A stretch of DNA of 64,000 bases from Zygnema cylindricum (Eukaryota; Streptophyta; Zygnematophyceae; Zygnematales; Zygnemataceae), in NCBI GenBank assembly GCA_037447655.1, contig JBBHKE010002705.1, positions 1-64,000 of the forward strand, given 5' to 3'. This document shows, one piece after another, positions 55,922-64,000 of the stretch. The first letter of the stretch is position 1, and the number at the start of each line of letters is the position of its first letter. The notes under the pieces are model-generated. The model did no database searches and was not told the origin of the DNA. It saw only the letters and a list, made by a program, of their open reading frames with translations. Made by a program: the position numbers and the translations under genes.

Positions 55922-57112
55922 TGTTGAAATTTAAGTATTTTCTAGGTCTAGAGATTGTAAAATAAAAAGGCAAAAAGGGGACACTAACAACCTACCTCTA
56001 ACTCTTCACTCAAGTCCCCACACTTGTCGCAGTCACTGAAGACTTGAAGAGGAGTTAGATCCATGGCTGCCTAGGCTGTCCAAAGTGGACAGGAAGGCAA
56101 TTCTTAATAGAGTTACCTAAAAGGTGTGACGGACCCAGGATTTGATCCTGGTACCTGCCGTCCATCAAACTAGCCGTTCGCTTTAACCAACAAGTCTAAA
56201 TACAGTGCTAGAGTACAATAGGTTTGACAAATATTTATATTTTTACACGTAGACTAGTTCGTCTAACAGGAATAGATACGTAATGCATAGATACAGTTTT
56301 GTATAGTACGGAGTACGATTTAATGTATTTTATGAAACGGATACTGCGCATTTGTTTCGAACGCGAAACAAATATCGTACGTTTATTTTCAACGGCTACA
56401 ATTGTATCCGGTTTGATCGGACGGCCACGATAGGCGCCGCGATCACCGATTATGTACTTTTGGCGTTTTTCAGTCATCACCACGTCATGTGACACGTGGC
56501 GCGACAATGTTGGAATGCGGCGACTCCGGAGATTGCGGTAACAAATTCGGCTATGACACGTGTCGACATTTTGGCCATGTTGTACAATGGCCGTAGCGAA
56601 AGTACACCGGCACCTGTACTTTTCTGTACGACACATTAATTTGATTGGTGCCGTATTTCAGTAGATAGAGTTTTAGAGAGGGAATAGGACTTAGAAAATT
56701 TTGGGTAAGTAGCTGCCTCTCCCAGAGAGCACCTTGTATAAATGGCAAACTTTGGTCAGCCATAAGAATTAATTTACTTGACCATTTTCAGTGATTCTTT
56801 TTACTGCGGACTCAGGGGAGTCCAAGCTACACAGGAGTGTAGTTGGTCAGAGTGTTTGCTTGCCAGGGTGGCTGCATTTCTAAGGGAAAGTCAAAGTGGG
56901 GAATGTTATTCAACAGTCATATTCTAACTTTGCATTATGTGGTGGAACTGAGCACACAGAAAGTCTTATTTCACAGGGGAGAAGCTATATTGGGGTTCTG
57001 ACTGTCAAGGGGTCAATCATTTGGGTTTATATCAAGTTAGGAGTCGACATTATCTAGATTAGCTTCTTTGGATCTGCCTACTCTGAGGGCCAATGGAGGT
57101 CTCAGAGTTTCA
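55922..57112 (+). repeat. 3' LTR of F
   Basis: 1191 bp, TGTTGAAATT to GAGTTTCA, then the AAAGC duplication. Keeps the ATG at 57093. Shared motif at 56685-56694. Confidence 0.93.
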
Positions 57113-57117
57113 AAAGC

Positions 57118-57420
57118 TCAGTTCCGCCCTTTTTTGTCAAAAGCTGCCTTGACTCGATCGCAGGAAAAGCAAGTCTGCACAATTCGATTGACTTGGGCCC
57201 GCAGCCCATGCCACCAATATGAGCCTGTAACCAAGGAGGTGGTACGTTTTTGCCCGAAGTGTCCACATTGCTTGTGAAGATGGTCAATCAGAGTTTCCCG
57301 AGTTGACGGGGGAGGAACCACTTTCTTTGTACCGTCTAACCATTTCCGGAGTAGAATGCCATTATCCGAATCATATGCCGTCATCCGTGTCTGTACCTGG
57401 GATAATTGAACTCCAGCCAA
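57118..57420 (-). pseudogene. gypsy integrase zinc finger (H)
   Basis: The His2Cys2 finger of retroviral-type integrases is intact: HLHKQCGHFGQKRT, then YWWHGLRAQVNRIVQTCFSCDRVK. It lies just before the catalytic core, which is displaced 4.2 kb away by element F. A stop close to the insertion point indicates a small frame lesion. Confidence 0.85.
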
Positions 57421-57479
57421 GTGGGGAAGAGGAGACCCTTACTGGATAGATTTGAGAGCATCAAAGTCATTCCAGATAT

Positions 57480-59013
57480 CTTTTCGTCCGACTTCTTTGG
57501 GTGCATGTCCCTCCACGTCCACCACAAAACTTGACAGTCCCCCCCCAGATTAAGGAAGCCAGATTAAGGCTAAAGATGCTCGAATGAGTCCCAAATTGAT
57601 TTTCGGGTCCTCATCATGCACAACCCGGTAGAATCCAGGGTCGATGGGTCTAGATTTCGGTTAAGCTCGTCAGCATTCCCGTGGATTTTTCCTGCCTGGT
57701 GAACAATGCTAAAATCATATTACTGCAGGATAAAAACCCATCAGGTGAGTTTGCTTGTTAGCTTACTATTTTCTATGATCCCTTTTAGGGGTTGGTGGTC
57801 GGTAATCAGGGTGAAATGGACCCCGTACAAATAAGGCCGGAAATGCTGGATTGCCCAAACAACTGCGAGTGGCTCTCCATGGTAACTGATATAATTTCCC
57901 TCCTCTCGGTTATTGCTCCGGCTGCCGTAAGTCTCCATATATTCAGCTCCGGCATCATCGACTTGAGCCAAAAGCGCTCCCAATCGAAACCTGCTCCAAT
58001 CAGTATAAAAAGGAAAGGCCTTTGGTGATTAGGCATCCGGAGTACGGGGTGCTGTTTCAAAGCATCCTTTAAAAACTAGAAGGCAATCTGTTACTTTTCG
58101 GCCTATTGCCATTCTTGGTCCTTCCCCAATTAGTGATTGAGAGGCTAGGCGTGACTACTGAACTTGAGGATAAACCGCCGATAGTAGTTGGCTAAGCTTA
58201 GGAAGGTGCAAAGGGCCGAGATGTCTTGTGTTGGGGGAAAAGCGTCAAAGGTGCTACCTTGACCATGTGGGGACCCACAGTCCTTGGTGTCACCTCATGT
58301 TCGAGGTAAATGATTTTTTGCACCCCAAAAATGACTTTGCCCGGGTGACATTTCAAGCCCGCTGCTTGGAGAGCCCGGAAAACGATATGGATATGCTCCA
58401 GGTGTTCCTCAAAAGTCTCTAAAAAAATAATCACATCATCAATATAGCACACGGCACAATCAATTCCTCGGCGCACTTCGTCCATGGCCCTATGGAATTT
58501 GGCTGGTGCATTTATCAACTTGAAGGGCATGTAAATCAATTCATACAGGCGGGAACATGCTCAAAATGTCGTTCGCTCCCGGTGTTTCGGTTCCATGGCG
58601 ATCTAGTGAAACCCGGTCTTCATGTCCAACGTCGAATAGATTGTGCCACTAGCAAGAGAGTCAAATATCTCTTTTGGAGTTGACATCGGATACCGTTCCG
58701 AGATGGTGGCTGTATTCAGCATGTGATAATCTCCACACATTCGGAAATCTATAGTTTTCTCAGACGAATCCTTCTTCGTAGGGAGAACTGTCGGAGAAGC
58801 AAACCCACGAAGTCCTGTACTTTTCTGAACCAATCCGGCTTCCACCAAAGTCTGGACTTTAGCCGTGATAAATTCCTTCTCCTTGAAGCTGAGAGGATAC
58901 CGCTTTTGCCAAACAGTAGCTGTCTCGTCGATTAGATCGATTCGGAAAGGGGTCCCTTTGTAGATGCCGAAATCTGTTTTTGACCATGAGAGTACCTTCT
59001 TGTTGATGGCCAA
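57480..59013 (-). pseudogene. gypsy reverse transcriptase and RNase H (H)
   Basis: 59013-58603 carries the RT N-terminal half (GTPFRIDLIDETATVWQKRYPLS, RMCGDYHMLNTATISERYPM, IYSTLDMKTGFH), ending in a stop. 58539-58198 carries MPFKLINAPAKFHRAMDEV, the intact catalytic YIDD (CYIDDVIIF), HLEHI and GLKCHPGK. After frameshifts, 58060-57741 holds the RNase H with GALLAQVDDAGAEY, SYHGEPLAVVWAIQHFRPYL and TLITDHQPLK. The rest to 57480 is the decayed end of RNase H and a spacer. The branch differs from G (YIDD rather than FLDD, GDY rather than VDY). Confidence 0.88.
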
Positions 59014-59299
59014 TAGTTCGGAGAGCAGCGCCTTTTGCTAAGGGTCGAACTGCTCCCCAAGGGTCCAATCTATTTTCCCTGGCTCAACAGCAGCACAAGC
59101 TTATGGCGGTCTACCCAGAGGTTAATGTCGAACTCCAGCCTCACCTGTGAATCTGCCTTTACCCCTCTAGCTAGGACACTACTGCTGACAACGTTTGCTA
59201 AGCTCTCGCCATCTGAGCCCCCTTCCCCCTCACTAATAAACATGCGGTGGTGAAATGTGACTTTTTCTTCTTCTTTCTGTCCTCCCCTAAAGCTGCAAA

Positions 59300-60227
59300 G
59301 TTGCTTACATCGCTAACAACTGAGGAGTTTGAAGGTAAATAGCTCGAGCCTTTGGAGATTGGAGATTTGAAAAGGCAAGAGCATGTTTGACTTCCCATGT
59401 TGTTGTATTCAGATCCATACTCTGCCCGATTAAGTTGCACCTCTCGAGGTCTGAAATACGTGGTGTGGCCGTGGTGCCGAAAGGAATTCCATTGCCTGTT
59501 CTCATTCACCGATTGTCGCTGTTGTCCACAGACTTATCTGACTAACAATGACCATTCCCAGCGCTCCTTTCCGATATGCGTGGCAGGAAAGAAAAGAGAC
59601 CAATGTGGGGAGTGCTCTACATGGAAATCCTAGCTTGTTGCACCGGAAAAAACAGAGAGCGGTCTATTTTTATTACAGGTGTTGCTTTCATTTTTTTCCC
59701 TATGATCTGCTGCACAGAGTTCCAAGAGTCTATGATCTGTTGTTTCGAGAATTTTTAGAGGACAGGTTGCGGAATCAATTTTTTTTAATAATCTCTGACT
59801 TTGTGTGTCCGGTATCCCATTTGTGTCGCGTCACAGACTATGGGACTTCCTAAAACCTGGGTCACCTTATTCCAATTGTCGGCAACCTGTTTCCGCTGGT
59901 TGTCCCCAGGGTGGACATTCTCTAAAACGTACCCCACAAGTGCGTTCTAAAGCAGCTGTATCCATTTGATGACTTCAATCATCTGAAAAAATGATCTACT
60001 TCTGCTGTCCCTATGCCCCCTCCCTTGTCTTGCTATGGAGTATCCCTGACAAGGCCACCCAGCCACTACGTGATCCACCCGTCCCAGACTAGCTATATGA
60101 GGTGTCATTATGTTTTCCACATTCTGGGGAAGATTCCGTTGAGCTTTGAAAAAGGCTTGCACACGAAGCTGCTGAGGATATAGGTGGTGGAGTTGTTGCA
60201 AGCGATGCTCGCTGTCTGCTCTTGCTT
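59300..60227 (-). pseudogene. Cytosine-5 DNA methyltransferase domain of retroelement H, N-terminally truncated
   Basis: The minus strand encodes the C-terminal two thirds of a C5 methyltransferase. Motif IV is GWPCQGYS with the catalytic Cys at 60049-60051, preceded by VDHVVA and followed by GRGHRDSRSRSFF. After a TAG, motif VI reads YVLENVHPG (about 59920), followed by PIVCDATQMGYRTHKVRDY, a motif VIII-like segment. Towards 59430 SDLERCNLIGQSMDLNTTTW resembles motif X. At least three stops and one frameshift break it, and motifs I-III are cut off by element I. It sits in the same orientation directly upstream of the H RT, with about 290 bp between, which fits a retroelement-borne enzyme. 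A host gene fragment is the alternative. Confidence 0.75.
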
Positions 60228-61165
60228 TGTCAAGCTCGTGTGTGTTTTCGGCACACCTTTATCTACCCAAGATCTTCGGGACCCTTTCTACCTGTACAGA
60301 AATCCGTGTACGGCAAAAAAGGTACACAAAATTGGACCAGATCAAGGGATTGCGTGAACTGAACGGAACGCACTTCATTTCGCGCCTAACGGAGGCCGAA
60401 AGCCAAGTTATTCCGCTTCAAATATTTCAGTTTTGTTACATGCAGCTTGTTGCCACTTGACCTTTTAGAGGTCAGATTGTGGAACGCCACGTAACTATTC
60501 GAATAGTCATTTAGATTTGGCTTTCTTATGTCAGTAGGAATTTAGTTCAGGTCCAACTGATGTTTTGTCCATTAATTAGATTAGGTCAAAATATAGCGTT
60601 TATGCGTCATTTTCAGTACTTTGTCTTATTGAAGTGGAACAAACTTTGACTTTCAGTCGAAAATCTAGCCGTGACTGGAAACACAACTTTTTTCCTTATG
60701 CGTAGTCTATCTTAATTTGTCTTTTGTCATTTCGATAGCATTTGCTTTTCGCTGATTGGTTCCTTGTATTGCTTTGACTTTTTGGATCAGAAGTGGACAA
60801 ACTTGGTTGTATAAGGCACTTGAGGCTGAAGGAGACAGGTTGTTTTTCAGTACTGTCTCCTGTGAAAAACCTCAAAGAAATTCCAAACAAACCTTCTTTT
60901 GGAGAATCTTTGTTGTGCTTGATTGCTTGACTCTGTTGCCATCTTGGTGTGGATTTGTCTTGTTTGGAGATCGTAGTTCGGGCGGGTAGTTGGCACTATC
61001 AATCCTTTTGGGCGATCTTGACTTTTCACTATTAAAACCGAGTAGAGTCCACTCAGTTCTGATTTGCGGATACCGAGTGGAGAAGGAGAATCGTATCGGT
61101 CTTCCGTGCCACTGAAGATATTTCGTCTTCCTTTGGTGTCATCTGTGCTTTCTAGGGTGTGTTGA
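60228..61165 (+). repeat. LTR of element I (probably 5')
   Basis: Starts TGTCAAGCTC exactly where the methyltransferase frame of H breaks. It is related to the LTR at 50573-51507 but in opposite orientation. The right edge is uncertain: similarity fades near 61160, and TGCTT, the five bases left of the LTR (60223-60227), recurs at 61169-61173. No primer site is recognised, so a solo LTR is also possible. Confidence 0.6.
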
Positions 61166-61817
61166 GCTTGCTTTGCCATAATTTTTAATTTTATATTTTA
61201 TTCCATTTTATGGGGCAAGGTGATATTGTTAAATTTGAAATAGCGAATCCTTTCTATTTTTATTCTTTTCGAGTGGAGGTTCATTTGTCATCCTCCGGTA
61301 GTTCACTTTGGATTTTGCTATGTTCCTTCCGGAACCGGTGGCTCGCCTTTGGGGTTCTAAAACAGTAGGTTAGGAGGATAAAATTGTTAAACTTCCAGTG
61401 GATCAGCACAATACTAAAAAGCCACCCTGTCTACTCGGATAAGAGGAGATAGAAGCTTTGACTCAGGAATCTCTCTTAGTGGAATGGGGTTTGATTTTCT
61501 CATTTTATATTACTTCCTCTTTCTAGTGGTTACCATCCGATGGGAGGAGGAGAGGCTCAGGATTAGGGAGCCCCCAGCCTTACGCCTGGGAAAAGAGGTA
61601 GGCAAGAGGGGTCTGCCCTTGGGGGGGGCTCTCCAAAGCCCGAGGAAGCAGTTCTAAAAGCTCCCATGTTTGAATCTCCACCCAAAAGACAGGCCGAGGA
61701 AAATGATCCTCTTGCTCCTTCGTCCTCAACCCTGAACAATTTCCTTTTCTAACTGAAGCGGCCCAGGTCCAAGCCGAAGAGAAAAGAAAAATGTCTCGAA
61801 CTTCTTGAAAAAAACGG
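61166..61817 (+). other. Leader of element I, no gene seen
   Basis: AT-rich at first (61180-61260), then GC-richer with a G-run at 61621-61628. No convincing frame or primer site. Confidence 0.4.
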
Positions 61818-64000
61818 TTGTTCCATAGGGAGCCAGTCTCTGGTCATCTGCCGGAGGTTGGATTCCATACCCGATCTAAGATTTCCAGGGCAAAGATTCC
61901 AATACACCCTGTTGTGTTAGCCGATCCCCCTCGTCTCGGTCGTAAGGAACTTTTTGCTCTATATGATCTCCATGAGCTGAAGGTGAAACATGAGTTCTTT
62001 CAAAGAGTGGCCCGGGCCGATCGAGCTCGGGTGGTTAGACCAGTGGGAGGAGTGGTGGAAATTTTGAGCAGTTCCTCTGAAAGTAGCTCATCACCATCGA
62101 ATAGAGTCTACCTCGGAGAGCCCCGGAATTTCGTCCGCCGCAATCTTTCTTTCAGAACACATTTACCAGCAGGCCAGCCAGAGGACGTACCACCTCTCGA
62201 TCTCGTCCTAGAGTAGGGGGCAGCAGGAAGGACTTTCCAGATCCTTGGAGGGGAAAGGGGTTTGACCAACGTGATAGTAAAGGCGAATTCGCTTCTATTT
62301 CCAAGGAAGAAACATTCCCAACACGCGCTTCCGCCTTGACTGGAGGGCCTCCTTCAGCAATCCCAAAGGGTTTATCTCCTGTGGGGCTTCGGCAATCAAA
62401 ACCAACCGATTCCGAGGTTCCAGGTGTTGACCTGGGGAGATCCTTTCCTAAGGATCCCATAGTTCGCCCTTCTGGGGGGCTATGGCGACCCGAACTCAAG
62501 ATCCCAAGGCGCCAAGTTTAGAGGTGGGAGATCTAACTGGGGTTTTGAGCAGTGCTCAGGAATTGGTAAAGAAGTTGAGATCTCAAAGTGGGGATACGAC
62601 GAGGGCCAGACTTGTCGAAATAGATTGGGAGGCTTTAGAGGAAGAAAGGAAGAAAGTATGGGAACAGGAACTGCGGCTGATAAGGGATGCACGGCTTAGG
62701 TCCGGAGGACTTTTTAGGGAGCAGGTCTCTACTTCTCGAATACTTAATCCTTATATGTAGGAGTCGACAAGGGAAGCAGCTCAAGTTCCGAAGTCTCACC
62801 CTAAGAAGACTCCATTTGGGAATCTAAAAAAACTTCCTCTTCAGCGGGGAGGGGAAGGAACAACAAGACATAATGAGAAGGGTTTGGGTGCAGATCTACC
62901 TTCTGAGTTTGCTTCTATATCTCGCGAAAATCCTACCTTTGTATCTGTGTTGATCTCCTCCGCCGTGGAGGCTTTGGTGGAATTACGGCCAGACGAAAGG
63001 ATCCACATCCCTTTTATGACCAGCTACTCCTCCTCCTCCACCCTTCGGACCAAATCATGATACAACCTCCTCTCCTCCTCTGCTCACTTCATCTCTAGCC
63101 GCGCGACCCACTGCGGATCCCAAAGATATTCTTATAGCCCCCCGCGGGTTGGTAGTTGAATCACTTGCCACTGCCGCGCGACAAAAAACTTCCACTCCCG
63201 AGTATTCTCCACCTCACCGGCGTTCTCAATCTTCCAGTTCTGAACCACTCCCTTCTCCTCTTTCTGGGTGCACTGCTAGGGGGCGAACCGCGTATCCCAA
63301 GCAAGGTCCTTCGCCATACGCGTCATCTTCGACATCGAAGAGAACACCTCCAAACAAACCGGATCTTCAAATTCCATCGGAAAGGAGAAGTCGGCGATCG
63401 CGGAGACCTTCTGCACCTCGGGGGACAGGGGCATTACCTGGGGGAGACCTTTACCCCCCCACCATCTTTTCAGAACAAAGCATTTTCTCAGTGGGGGGGA
63501 GAGTGGCGATTTCACAAGCTGCTACTTCTGTCGGAAAAGTAGGCGATACCGGCTCCGAAGGCGAAGAGCAAAGGGTTATTTCACTGGCGCAGTTTGTTAG
63601 TCCCACTAGATTTCACTCTCCCCAATTCAATAACCTTGCGGAGGAGTAGAAAGAGCTGGGGGACAACCGGATATTTACAGGTTCTGACTTCGACACCTCC
63701 TCTAACTTCTCCCAGAAAATCCCTGGATCCCGCATCTTCTGCTCCTCCACTTTATTCCTCTCACTCCCCGGAACATACCACAGAACTCCGCGACTGTCCA
63801 GATTCCTCTCCTTCGCCATCCATTTCTCCTGCTGCAGTTGTCCGTGGGTCGCCTGGTTTGCCGATGTTACCCTACAAATACAACGTACCTGCTTATTCCC
63901 CACCTCATAGACGCTCCCTTTCCTCCAGCTCCGGAACTTCACATCATGAGACCTCTAGGACGCGAACCAGGAGACAAACACCTTTCCTCGCAAGTACTCC
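61818..64000 (+). pseudogene. Gag-like, Ser/Pro-rich disordered protein region (element I), partial
   Basis: GC-richer coding-like DNA spread over several frames: 61818-62216 (RKELFALYDLHELKVKHEFF, a Ser run ILSSSSESSSSPS), 62482-62760 (helical, charged: ARLVEIDWEALEEERKKVW) and 63149-63649 (Ser/Pro/Arg-rich). The segment YSPPHRRSQSSSSEP near 63200 is repeated as YSPPHRRSLSSSSGT near 63895, mostly with synonymous differences. Length, composition and place after an LTR suggest a gag-type ORF, but no capsid or zinc-knuckle motif is visible. It runs off the window. A host gene is not excluded. Confidence 0.4.

Larger units (their letters stand above)
52908..57112 (+). mobile_element. copia-derived deletion element F
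   Basis: 4205 bp with two LTRs of exactly 1191 bp each and a perfect target duplication AAAGC (52903-52907 and 57113-57117). The internal region is only 1823 bp: a gag-like part, then a short remnant of the RT C-terminus and RNase H. Protease, integrase and most of RT are missing. Primer site and polypurine tract are intact, so it has the features of a non-autonomous element that depends on proteins in trans. It is nested in the integrase gene of H. Confidence 0.93.
50573..60227 (-). mobile_element. Ty3/gypsy element H with DNA methyltransferase, fragmentary
   Basis: Minus-strand gypsy element. In transcription order: methyltransferase fragment (60227-59300), RT and RNase H (59013-57480), integrase zinc finger (57420-57118), insertion of F, integrase core and C-terminus (52882-52030), 3' noncoding part, and a probable 3' LTR (51507-50573). 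Its 5' end is cut off by element I at 60228, and gag and the 5' LTR are not seen. Integrase and RT are of a different gypsy branch from G. Removing F with one AAAGC copy brings the two integrase parts together. Confidence 0.82.

Noticed and set aside
50573-61165. DIRS-like or foldback element because of inverted terminal repeats
   Set aside because: The enclosed pol has a DDE integrase rather than a tyrosine recombinase, and the two repeats are too diverged to be one element's ends.
61818-62216. Host protein-coding gene
   Set aside because: Frames are broken, it follows an LTR, and the composition is typical of disordered gag-like ORFs. Kept only as a low-confidence gag-like region.

Overview
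The window is eukaryotic, transposon-dense, non-genic DNA. I find no host gene. It is an AT-rich satellite array, about 16 kb in total and always in the same orientation, invaded by nested LTR retrotransposons, followed by a mosaic of LTR elements without satellite. The host is not identifiable for certain. Three clues point weakly to the green lineage, at the level of a streptophyte alga or bryophyte: a Ty3/gypsy element that carries a cytosine-5 DNA methyltransferase next to its reverse transcriptase, chromodomain gypsy elements, and a plant-type telobox (AAACCCTAA) repeated in the satellite.

Layout. 1-309 satellite. 310-2608 truncated minus-strand Ty1/copia copy (Z). 2609-6309 satellite. 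6310-18978 full-length plus-strand copia element (A), with a complete minus-strand chromodomain gypsy element (G, 9266-15840) inside its integrase. 18979-32061 satellite holding a solo LTR (S1), a partly deleted duplicate of it (S2) and a small LTR scrap. 32062-38386 minus-strand copia element (D), whose 5' LTR carries a hAT-like non-autonomous transposon. 38387-38837 satellite. 38838-50568 minus-strand copia element (C), with plus-strand copia element B (44124-50027) inside its LTR. 50573-60227 minus-strand gypsy element (H), encoding a DNA methyltransferase fragment, RT, RNase H and integrase, and split by copia-derived element F (52908-57112). From 60228 to the end lies another element (I), of which an LTR and a gag-like region are visible.

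The most notable biology is a shared organisation of all the copia families here. The LTR always ends two bases into a codon, usually Gln. The gag start codon lies inside the LTR. The minus-strand primer binding site follows at once as (G)GTTATGGGC(CCA), the complement of the anticodon arm of initiator tRNA-Met, and is itself translated as Val-Met-Gly. Gypsy element G instead has a primer site for the 3' end of what looks like the same tRNA. The LTRs of the different copia families also share the motif TAGGACTTAGA.

All retroelement genes seen are broken by stops, frameshifts or lost catalytic residues. Clean target site duplications (CTTTG, GTAAC, ACAAA, AAAGC, an 8-bp one for the hAT-like element, and near-identical TATTA/TATTG for A) fix the insertion history.
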